Of a stretch of DNA of 64,000 nucleotides, positions 11,927 to 23,900 are shown one piece after another. The stretch's first letter is position 1. Each line of letters starts with the position of its first letter. A model generated the notes under the pieces. That model worked only from the letters and a program-made list of their open reading frames with translations. It was not told where the DNA came from and did not search any database. The stretch spans positions 22,469,001 through 22,533,000 of the forward strand of contig JALJCS010000009.1 of NCBI GenBank assembly GCA_023055355.1, written 5' to 3'. The position numbers were made by a program, and so were the translations under genes. The stretch comes from Agelaius tricolor (Eukaryota > Chordata > Aves > Passeriformes > Icteridae).

Positions 11927-14900
11927 GTAACCGGCCTGGGGCATCTCCCCCGCCGCTTCCCGGTGTGCCCGGCCTGGGACGAGCCCCGCGCTCCAGCCGC
12001 GGCCGCCATCCCGCCCCGTGCCGCGGGCCGGCTCCGCGCATGCGCAGAGCGGGGGGCGCGGGGCGGGGCTGGGCCGGCTCTGCCTCCCCTCAGGGAGCCG
12101 CGCTCCCCGCCGGCATTCCCGGTTCTCTGTCTGTCTCTCCCGCTTCTCGACTCGTCCTTCCCGCTTCCCGGCTGGTTCTCGCTGGTTCCGCTCAGCCGTA
12201 GAGCCTGTGACTCCGCGGGGCACTCGGGGAGCGGGAGAAAGGGAGGCCTGAGTCGGCAAGTGCCGGCGTCGTGGGGGTCGCTCAAGCGCTGCGGTACCGC
12301 TGGGGTTGTGCGAGGTTTCAGCGTTGGTCTTTGCTTCTTGCCTTTCGATTTGAAATGCACCTACTGGCTACAAACTCCTGTCTTCTACAGCAGGAAGGAA
12401 GAAACCAAACCTCATAAGTGTCTGAATGGATGTATGTCAGCCCCTCCCCTTGGTACTTGCACGACCTCAGCCGGGTGTAGTGTTTGAATTTCTTTAATAT
12501 ATTTGGGATTTTCACTGTAACCCATCAGGAGCCTTCCCCGCTCTCATTTTCCCCCATTCTATTAGAAAATTGAAATAAAGGGTCAACTGATTGCTTTGGT
12601 TGTATTTTGTAAGATAACCTCAAGCAATCAGCCAGGTCAGGTAAGTATATATTCAGTGTCATCTTCGTAGGCAGCCTCCTTCATAGTTTTACACCTATGA
12701 ATGGTTTGCCTTAGAAATCTAAATTTTTCTGTAGCTCGTAGCCTTGTTTTTAAAATAAGTGGAAGAATTTTATGACAGTAGTACTAACATTGCATCATTT
12801 TAGAGAATGTTTCCCCTAGTTGGACAATTGGCTTTTTCATTAAAATCTTGCTTTTGGCATGTCATCCAAATCCTGGATAGTATGGTATGTTTCAATAATG
12901 GAACACATTATTCAGAATGGTTGCCAGAGTAGATATGTCTCATGTTACTTGTGAGAAGAAATAGGGTAAGCAGAAGATCAAAGATTCCTTTCCATTTCAT
13001 GGTGTAATCTGTATAGTCTGTGATTTTGCAGCAAGTGGGTTCTGTTACTCTCAGCCATGGAGTTGATATTTTGAGCGCATCAAGCTGTAACACACACTAA
13101 TGCACAAAAAGTTGGTGTATATGGTAGTGAACCGGGTAAACTACACATTGCAGGACTATTTCAGAACCAGGATTCTTAAAATTAAAAAGTCAAGGCATAT
13201 TTCATTTTGTTCTAAAACAGCTGATGACCTTGATTCTGCCCTTTCTATTGAGGAGGTAGAGTGAAAGCAAAAGAGGAAGATTATGCCATATGAAGCTCTG
13301 ATAACTGATATTTCACTTAGCAGCTGTGTTCTTCCTATTAGTTGTTAGTGTGAGGCAGAAGTAAGGTTTCTGCTTAAATGAATTCTGAAACAAAAAATAT
13401 ATATTTAAGACTATGTTGAATTGTAGCAATATAGAAGAGCTAAAGAATCTCAATGTGGCATCCTCAATAAGCTTGTTGGGTGTTTCCATGTCTTGAGGTG
13501 CTTTGATTTAATTTCATTTACATGTGCCTAAGTCTTCTTAGATTTCTCACACTTAAAATGTGAACAGTTACACTGCCCCTGTAATATGCAGCAAAGCAGG
13601 TCTGCCAAAGATACCTCAAACCACTCATTATTTTTAGAACTCAAATGTTCCTTGAAAAATGTTGAAAGGATTTGAATATGCTTATCTTTCCTGATGCAAA
13701 TGGTGACTCTTTTGGCTCTGTTCAGTATCACAACAGATGCCCTCCCCTGCTTTCATTCCTCCAGCAAAGAAATCTCATTTTTCTTGCATAATAAAGAAAT
13801 CTGCTCTGAGTGAACATGGCTCATGTTGTATTTTAATATTTACTCTGATGTGCATTTCTTTGCGACCTCTGAGTCACCTATCAGGTCAAGATTACTTACC
13901 AGGTGCTTTATAGCCTGGTTGCTGTTGCCATGATGTCTTAAAGGTGTGATAGGTCTGAAAATGTAATTCCTTCCTGTTATTCTTTAATGTTTTCATTAAA
14001 AAAATAAATAAATAAAACCCCCACAAAGTTAGTGTTGCTTCACAAATTCACAGAGTATTCTGGGTTGGAAGGGACCCACAAGGATCATCCAGTTCAACTC
14101 TTAAGTAAAACCTCATATGGGAATTGAAGCCACAACCCTGGTGTTATTAGCACCGTGCTCTGACCAGTTTTGTGTAGCTTCAGGTCACCCACACTCAAGT
14201 AACAGCAGTAATTTAAGTTGTTCCTCTGGTGCTAAATTTGCGAGTCCAGTGTGTTGTGGGATTTTGTCCCTTTTCTCTCTCACTTTTAAGTCCCCTCTTA
14301 TGTCTTTCTGGAAAGAATTGCACTGGAATTGCAGTGGTACTTTAACTGCATCTTCAAAAGAATTGAGGAGGAAAAGTGGCTTCCTTGTTCGCGCTCTTCC
14401 TGTTGCCAGGCTGGACTCGGGAGTGGTCCAGCTACTACAATAGACAAATTGGAACAGATCATGTATTTGCTGCCTGCTAATGAGGAATATTCAAATTTCA
14501 AGCTGGAAAAAAAAAGTTTGCCTTCAAGCTTGAGCAGTGTGTCTACTGGCACCCTTATAGTTTTGATGTTTAAGTGTTCAATAATGCAGTCATAGTCACC
14601 AGAAGACATAATTTATGTGGCTTCAGCTTTGTTTCACTGTAGTGCACAGTTCATCCCTCTGCTTGATTTACCATGCTGTGGAAAAGTTGCTCTGTACATT
14701 TTGTTTACATATTTCTAGCACACAACTTAAATATGTAGGCATAATAAATGTGATTAAGAAGAAAGTAATGTTTTGTTGGAGAGATTCATTACATTTGGGG
14801 TATCTTAACTTTTAAGAGCTTATTTTCAAATTCCCTGATTTATTGTTCTTCAGTGCTCTCTAAGCCAGGGTTATAGAAAGTCATTTCATCAAGTCTGTTT

Positions 14901-17900
14901 CTTTGATGAGACACTCTTAAAAATGGCAACTACAGGAACTCCAGGGAATTACTGATAAAATCATGAGAAATCCAACTATGACATAACCTGTCGGTAGGAA
15001 AATTTAATCTAAAATGAGTCGGTTGTTGGTGTATGTCCTGATGAAACATGGATTGGGTTTAGTCCTGGCTGCGAAGGGGAAGTAGAAGAATGGCAAGATC
15101 TTGCTTTTGATGGTCTCATGCATCACTAGATGGCTTTCAAGACACTCAGCTGGAAGGACACATTTAGATGTTATTTGCCTTCAAGAAATCAGGAGTCTGG
15201 TGCATAATTTTTCTTTTCTAGTATCAGAGTAGCCATCACTATTACAATTACTGTAAGGATACTCTAATGCCTGTATTACTTTTCTTCCTGAGAATATCCT
15301 TTCAAGAAAACAAGAACTTTTCATTTTGCTACCTGTTCTCCTACCCTTGTCTTCCTCTTTGGTAGGAAAGCCTTGCCTTGCCTCCACACATGATCTGTTA
15401 CAGTGTCTGTATTATTGTTGCTAAGCTGTACATTTTGATGTCCTACAACCTTCATCTCTTGTCAACTTTCACAGGAGCAATGCATCAGAAAGTGGATTAT
15501 CTGTTAGCATTATGTGGTACAGAACTGCATCTTCTAGCCATAAGTGTTGATGTTTTTTAACACAAAATCCTTTCCTCTTTGGTGCTAGAATTTAGTTTGG
15601 TTTTTTTTTTTGGTTTTTTTTTGGTTTTTGTTTGTTTGGTTGGTTGGTTGGTTGGTTTTTTTTGGGGTTTTTTTTTTTCCTCTGGCACTCCAAGTTGGAT
15701 TTGGTGTAATGGAGCTCAGGACACTGACTCTAGTGCATGCTGTTCAGGTTATACAAAGAGAAAATGGTGAGTGTTGCACAGAAAATATCTCTGGTGAATG
15801 TTTAGTCAGGACCACTGACTAAGTACAGGATCTTCAAATCCAAGGAATCCAATATAGTGGTAATCTTAGCAGTTCATTTAGGAATGTATCTGTTTCTTTA
15901 CCTGAGTCAATATCTATTAAAAAATACCACAGTATAAATCCCTGAATGTAGTTTCTCTGGTTTGCTTTACAGTGGCCAAAGGTGGTGCTAAAATCAAGAA
16001 GCCTTTACTGCATTTTCCCATGCTGTGGCAGCCTAATGAGTCTCAAGGCCAGTCAGACTAGTCTGGCATGCCTTGCTCTTAGCAAATCCACATTTGCTGT
16101 TGTTTTCCTCTAGTTATCTTCTAGGGAATTGCAAAAGATGGATTGTGTTCACTGAGTATTAATGGTAAGCAGACTACTTCACAGACTGTTCCTCTTTTCC
16201 TGTATTTTTGAAGATGGGAATGCCATTTTTCCGTTTTTGGTTTTCTGATACTTTGCTGGGCTTCTGTGAACCTCAGTGATTCTGGCCAGTACTGTCGGTA
16301 CTTTAAGAGGAGATCTTCAGATTGTTTGGATCTGGTGAAATTTGATTTACTTTTTTTGAGGAAGTATTGTTCCTTCTGTATTCAGGCCACCTGATCACTA
16401 TTTTTACTGTGCTAGTCATGTTGATGACTGGTCATGTTTCATATTTTTTAACAAAGATGGTTGTGAAAAAAGGCATTTAGGTAAAAATTGAAGGCTTGTT
16501 TTGGAGAAGACCATTAAAATGCTTTTTACCAGATTGCAAATAAAATCTTCAAAATTTTTAGCTATGGTTACCATATGGGGCTGCAGAGAAAGGAAGTAAC
16601 TGAAATTACCATACCCTAATCCTTAAGGATTTCAAAGATTGTAGTTAAAACTACAGTGGGAGAGAGAGCTTAGTTTTCAGAATCATTCAGATGTGTTATG
16701 AATGAAATGCAAACAATTTAAATGCGTCCATGTTCCCATCTTGAATTTGTTGCTGTCACATAGGGGTCACTTTGTTAACAATTAATGAAATGAGTCCCCA
16801 GGTGCATGTAACAAGCTGCACACATACACAGGTTACTGCAGCAGGTCAACTTCAGAATGCCTGTCCAGACACTTGTGGGCTGAAATTGATGGATGAGCAG
16901 GCAGATTTTTAAGTGCTTGCTCTGAATTTATGATTGTGACAGTCCCCTGTGTTGCATCTCTTTGTTCTAGAGAACATTAAGGTTGGAAGTAGCAAAATGC
17001 TTTTGACTGAGGAAAAAGGGCTGGAAATGCAAATACCCCTATGTTTCCTGGTGTCCAATATGGGCTGGTTAAATATATTGTAATATACAGGAGCTTTAGG
17101 AAAGATCGAAGTTATTTGAGAAATTCTTTCCAAGTAAGGTAGCCTCTGTGTGGATTCATTTGTAGAAATCGGTGCCCTTTATTTTTTATTTCCTATTTCC
17201 CTGAATTTTAATATTTTTTACTATTGTTATTGGGCACAGATACTGAAAGTTATTTAGTTACTCAGATCCTTATGAAATCAACTAGATTTAGCAACATATT
17301 CCAGCCTTTGGATTAAAACTGGTGTTTTCTATTCGGGTTGGAATGGAAGTTTTTCCTAATCAGTCATTTGTTTTTATTCTAATCACTAACTAGCTAAATA
17401 AATAAATAGGTAAACAATAGCTATATAATATAAATATATTTAATCCTCTAGGGAGACTGGCTTTTTTTTCAGATAAAGCAGTGGAATAGTTCTTTATGCA
17501 AGAATGAAATCATTAGCTTTTGTATAATTTTCAGAATGGAAGGCAAATTAGTACAGTTAGTACACAGTGAGAATGTACATTTCTTGGATTTTCACTGGAT
17601 TTGAGAGATCTCAGGTTTCCACACAGATTTATTAGACTTCCAGTTGTAGAGAGACTTCTTGTGATCTGCCTTGCTTAGTGCCTTGTCTTTACTGGTTTTT
17701 GACCACTATTGTAGCTGCACAGAGAGAGCCCCACTGTAAACAGACATGAAGGATCTTTGAGGCGTAAACGCGTCCTATTCATTTCATAACGGAGTTCTAA
17801 CAATAAAATCTGGCAAATATAGATTGTTTGAGCAGGAAACAGCCCTTTATTCTGGCATTTTGACAAGACTTGGGTAGAGTCCCTCCATTCTTTCCCCCTC

Positions 17901-20900
17901 TGGCCCTTGCTTTTAGTGTCTTGACTAAGCCTGTTTTTTCTCTTGAGGGACTTCTGATTTTATTAACGTGTTTTTGTACAGTGAGTTTAATGAAGGATGC
18001 TACTCTGGCCGTCGTGGATGTTGAAGTTTGGTGTGAATTTCTCCAGTGCGTATGCTGAACAAGCGTTGTGAGTCAGTCTGCAGCAGATCACCTCTGTTTC
18101 TAGACAGCAGACTGGGGTCCCATTTTAATGCTGGCTCATTGGCAGATAGACTTTCCATTTGCTAGTACAGCAAGTGCTATTCTAGACACTTAACAATTAC
18201 TTTTTCCATGACACAAGTTGTGGTTTATGCTGCGACTCTAATGTTAGATGAACAAACATTTTGTGGAGTTGACTCAAATTGCAGCAGGATCAGAAGCTGA
18301 AGTGAAGAAAAACCCCAAGTCAGTTAAGTCACCTTAGATCATAAATTTTTTTTAGTTTTGCTGTGTTTGTAATCAGTGAATTGAAATTGTTTTCCATTTG
18401 ATTATTAGAGCCCTTGACTAACAGTATCATTCTTGGAAACCCCAACTCAGACAAATCACATAGCAGATTTTATAATTTTCTCCTGTATCAGGCAAATCTA
18501 TATATCCACTGGACAGGATTAAATGTATTTTTGCCCATGAGATAGATATCCACCTTGAGAGTGCGCTGAAGTTCTTGTTGCATGGGAGAGGAAATAGATA
18601 CCTATTTGTATATAAGTATACCCACAAAAATAGACTATAAAATATATATACTTAGTTTTTCATTTCCCTCATTCTTGTGCTGAAATGTGATGATTGCTAC
18701 CAGAAATGAAGTATCTGCTTTTACTTTTAGCTTCAAGTTCTTTGAAATATGCTAGGGCATGCATCTGCTCCTTGGAGCTGGACAAAGCAATAGAGTGGTG
18801 AAGTTGACCCAGTTGCTTCAGTGATGTCTGCACAATAACTGAATGAAGAATAAGTCTTGTGTGAAGTTTAAAAATAGGGGTTTCCTCAGTTTTCGTGGTG
18901 TTGCACGTAGTTCATGTTATAAACCCTTCTATGCTTCATTTGTATTTAGATTACACTTTCATAACTGTTCACACTAGGAATTTATTTTTGTTTAGGCTAC
19001 CTGTATTGTTTATGGATAAGTGGTTTGGAGCTTTACAGTACAGATTAGAAGGTGAATTAAATGCTTCTTATTGGTATTTCAAAGTGTGGTAAACCCATCT
19101 CATTCACTTACGCAGGTGGGTGACAATATTTACATTTCTGTGCAGAAAGATCCTAGGGTTGGATAGGGCTATATTTCCATTTTTGAAGCGCAGAGTTTCT
19201 GTAAGATTCTTCCAATTCCCAGAAGTATTCAGAAGCTGAAAGGAGATGAAATTGCATGCATTCTCCATTCTGACAGATGGAACATGCATTGTTCTGAATC
19301 CCATCATTGTTGTTTCTGATTGCATACACTCTGTAACAATTGATTATTGTATATTGGTCTGTATAGTGTTGTCCTCAGTCTGGCTGACCTGTTAATCTCA
19401 TTTGAAGGTTGTTGGACAGTGTTAAAAAAGAAAGTAAACTGCAAAAGTCTTCACAACTTCCTAGTCTCACCATCATCTTTTCCTTTTGCCAGGTGCATAG
19501 TTCTGACTTTGAAATCTGTATGTGATAGCTGTACCTTTGGAAAGATATAGTAGTGTTTCCATGTTAATAAAAGATTCCAGGCTTCCTGATGATCTCACCT
19601 AAGATTCACATAGCAACTATTGCTGTCGTTTGCTTTCACACTTGTGGATGTTCCAATATCCCTGTCCTTTGGCAGTGAGATTGCTAAATGACTTGTTTTG
19701 TCTTTATCCAACAGTTGGGAGCAGTTCTTTTCAGGGATTCTGCCTTAATCCTATGTCTCATGGACATTCACTTCTCTGCTTACCAGCATTGCTTTTTACA
19801 TGAAAAACAGCAAAGAACTACAAGGAGGTACAAACTTTTAACAACAGAACCACGTTATGCTATCCTTCCTAAATATAATCTTTTTATAGCCACATCAAAG
19901 TTTCTTTCAAAGGTGGTCTTTGACTTCTTCTTGAATTGGGTTATCCATTTGCAAATATTTTTCTTGAAATCACATACTTGCCAAGATGTGGAAAGACTTT
20001 ACTTAATAGGCATCCATAGGGTGCTTTCCGTTTGCATGGAAGAACAAAACAGTTTCAAACATTTCAAAGCCTCTTTGTTGCTTATATAAAGGGAATGAGG
20101 GGTCCAGCCCTCTGAATTCCTGACTGAATTTCATTTTGCATCTCTGCTGGCAACAAATTAGCCCATGTAATTTCTGCAGTCAAGTTCACATTCTGCTCTT
20201 CGTGCACTTCCACTGGAGTGTTTTGTTGGGTACTTTTTTTACGATATCTACATTTTAGATCTTTGCAGAGTTAAAGCAATGTCAGCACTCTGACTCTTGC
20301 TCATCAAGCATTAAGCCAGATCACAACAGCCAGAGGTGCTGTCACTCCCTCCAGAGAGACGACCATGAAACATTGTAAGTCTCCAGTATTCAGAATACTT
20401 GCCAGTACCCAGAGAAAATGGAGCATTGTACATCTCTGGGATACTAACAGTAAAAACAATTGGCTTTTTTTACACTGATATACTCCATGTGGTACATCCA
20501 AACTGGGAGTTGGTGATTTGCCTGGCTTTCTGTGGGCCAGTTTGAATAATACAGGTAAGTTAGCAAGGAACATCTCATCTCCTCTTTAGGACGAGAAAAA
20601 CAGTGAGTGTCACACACAAACTAGGGAACTTTTCATTTGATGTTTCTGGCCTCAAGCTGTCTAATAAGCAAGTCACAGCTTGCTGTCACCATTCTCATGC
20701 CACTTGGCTACATTCTCTTGACCTGAGCACAAATGAACACTTGTGTGTTCATTGTACCCCTCATCCATTGCTCATGTGTTGTTTGTCCTTTCTGTGGAAA
20801 CAGCCCAGCCTGGGGATTTCAGGACCAACCTGTGACGATAACAACAGTCTGTGAGAATTGTCTAGCTCCAGAAAAAGTTTTTTAAATTCTCTAGAATTCC

Positions 20901-23900
20901 CTTATGCAAGTGTGATTATTATGTCTAAAAAACTTAAATTCATAGAATTCTCTCCAGTATAGACAAGGAGGATCAGCTGTAGCATTTTCTTTGTGCATGT
21001 GTGCATCATTAGGGAATTTACTGGGATTTCCACATTCTAAGGCCTCTCAACATCCATCAGGTGGTTTTAAAACTTTTCTATTCACCTGAGATGAATTTCA
21101 TGCTGTGACCACAAGGTGAAAGTTTTTGAACAGCTGTGTTAATTTTGGCCCCATGTGGAACAAAGCCAACTTTTCCGTGCTACAGGAAATTGCCAAATAA
21201 AATAATGGAGAGGAAATGAACTACTCTTTGAGTTTCTAGGACAATATTCTGAAGAAATGTAGTAATTCCAAACAAAAAGTAGTTTTTAAAAAATATCCTT
21301 CTAGATGTAAGTTGATATTCTTTGTTTATATCCCATAGGGCAATCTTAGTAGCAAGCTGACTCCTCACTTGAAGAAAATATATAAAAAAATACAATAAAA
21401 TCTCTTTCAGCTAAAGGTCAGAGAAAGAGCAAAAGTAATCAGATGGTTTTAAGAGATTTGGATACTACTGTGATCAAAAACATAAAACTTCTCTAATTTC
21501 TCTGTGAGGGAAGTATTTAGTTGTGGGGGCATTCTTTAGCCTTCTGTTTTGTTTTGCTTCAAGATGATTAAGGTTTTGGTACTTAGAAGAGTGTAATATA
21601 TTAAAATCACAGCAATCTTTCATATATCAAATAGTCTATAATTTATAAATATATTACACTTTTCACTGCATTTTGATAGTTCCACATGTATCTTGTAGCA
21701 AAATAAATGCTAATTGTTCACTTGTTGCTATTACATTTATTTTGTTGAGCAATGTATATTTCTAAATGCGGGCGTGTGCCACTTTATAGGTGTTAAATGT
21801 TAACTTGTATTTCCCATCTTTCAACAACATAGAATGGTTTTTCAAAGCTTGTCAGTGTTCAGCTGCTATCACTGAAAAGGCCTCAATTCTTCCATTTTTG
21901 TTTAATGCAGTTAGAAGGACTTGAATCTTGAACTGCCATGAGATCTAATCTATCTAAATAAAATTCTGATTCCTTTTCTGGCCTCTTTGGTCATCTCACT
22001 TTGGCTTTAATCACGCCTATGTAACATTATGGGCTCAGAGGACTAGAACAGACCCTGTTTGGGGTGATCCGTTGTTTCCCCTGGCCCAAAATAAAAATGA
22101 AGTGCCCATACATCTTTATCAACATACAACATCTTTATTTGTTTATTTATTTATTAATAAAAAACCTCTCTAAGCACTCATCTGAAATGTTTTGTTTTTC
22201 TTACTCTTGGAAACTTTTCTTTACATTTGGTCTGAATCTTTCTCTACTTCATCTTAAGCTCATTGTTTAACACCTTTTACTTTCACAGTCTTCCTTCCAC
22301 TGGACTAAAAAGACCTTGGACTTTTCCTCTTTTTTATTTGGGTCATTCACTGGACTTGGTTGAAATTCTATGGCGTCTCTCTACCACTCTTTTGAAGTAC
22401 AGGACCTAAAACTATCCAACTTCTGCAACTTGAGGCCATCCTCATCCTGAGTAAAATGAGCAAATTGTTTTCTGTCTCCTGGATTTTCATCCTATTCATA
22501 TATTCCTGTGCAATTTTTGGTGTAGTTAGTAATGTGGTGGTTTTGGAGCTGCATGATATTGATTCATGCTCACCTTTTAAAATATTACAAACCTCAGACC
22601 CTGTTCTGTACTTGTTGCCTGGACAGCTGTTCTCCTTCCTGTATTTATGTGGTTGAGTAGACTTTTCTGTATATATCTGTGTACTTTTGCCTGGTAAATA
22701 GCATACTGTTTTTTCAGACCATTTCTTTGCTTTGTAAAGAATATTTTGAGCTCTTACCATCCTTCCAACTTTGTTTTGTCTGCAGATTTAATGAATATTC
22801 CTTTTCATCATCTAGATTTCGTATTTTGAGATACAAAGATATCAAATTTACCAGCACAAAACCCTGAAAAACTGTATTTGATATATCTTTCCCCAACCAC
22901 TGTAAGCCATCAATAAGTGCTGTTTTCAGGATATTTTTTTCTCTCGAGTTTCACCCCCAGTGAATAATATTGTATTCAAGGTGCTATTTCTCTATCTTGT
23001 TGGAAACTGAGATAGTATTAGAATTTAATGAAAAGTAGGATATAACCTTTAGTATTTAATTTCTATTCTAGCATCTCTTGTGCTGTTGCAGGCTATCAGT
23101 GTTTTTGAGAGGTACCAGTTCTTGATAAATACTGCTGTCTTCTGTTATTTCTGTAATTTCTTCGCAGTTCATTATTTGTTCCTGTATCTTTCCAGGAACT
23201 GAAGTTGAGCTGACTAATACAGAATAACTCCATGAGGTTGCAGAGTGGAACACAAGGTTCTCTGTGATCTCCCTGGCCTGGTGCTTCCATGCCAGTGTGC
23301 TTTGTGGGGCTGCATATGGATCAGAAAGAAGCCAAACCTGATGGATGCTTTGGGCAGCTGCTTCCAGGAAGCACCTGTGCCTGAAAACTTTTTTAATTGT
23401 TGCTGGTTCAACTACGTTGTTCAATGAACAGTCAACTACTTTTTATATGGATTTGTATCTTAGGGGTGTTCTTCACAGTGTAACAAAGGTAGTCCTGCCT
23501 ATCCCTGTCCTTTTCCCTGGTGCCATCTCTTCCAAGCAATGCCTGCAGTACTGGAACTGTCAAATTCTCAGCTTTTGAGCGTTAAGTGTATCATCTGATG
23601 GTTTTGGAAGCAGCGTGTATCAATCTGACCTTGCCTTGCCTGTCTGGCCAGAATGTTCCTGCTGATGGTTCAGGCTTAGCTCCTGCTGCAGCTTCCTGTC
23701 AGTGAGGCAATCAGGGTTAAGGTTGCATCAGGCATTATCTGAGGCCATTAATTGCAGCTCTGTGCACGCCTTTGAAACCCAGGAGGTACAGAAGTAGTGC
23801 ATGTTTCAGTGTGCATTACACCTCTGTAGCTGGCTTATGGCTCACCTCTGAACAGGAGCTTTAGCATGCTGTCCTTCAAGTTGATGTGGAGAACTGTAAG

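Larger units (their letters stand above)
11560..12320. promoter_or_regulatory. WARS2: WARS2 CpG island promoter
   Basis: GC and CpG content jump sharply compared with the AT-rich flanks, and the island covers WARS2 exon 1. Visible motifs are an ETS/GABP core CCGGAAG at 11592-11598, an imperfect NRF-1-like element at 11791-11802, a YY1-like GGCCGCCATC at 12001-12010, and a perfect NRF-1 palindrome at 12035-12046. There is no convincing TATA box, as expected for a housekeeping gene for a mitochondrial protein. The transcription start cannot be fixed from sequence. CpG island promoters are often bidirectional, so a divergent transcript is possible but not shown. Confidence 0.8.

Noticed and set aside
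11600..12487. 295-codon frame on + strand across WARS2 exon 1 and intron 1
   Set aside because: It reads through the well-supported exon 1 donor at 11927 into intron. Only the 18 codons at 11873-11926 match the family; the rest is CpG-island openness.
14107..14180. Functional tRNA-Ile gene
   Set aside because: Only the anticodon-to-B-box part aligns, the A-box end is degraded and a CR1-type tail follows, so it is a SINE head.
23068..23424. 118-codon - strand frame
   Set aside because: Part of it overlaps a decayed CR1 copy in the same orientation, and the rest shows no known domain.
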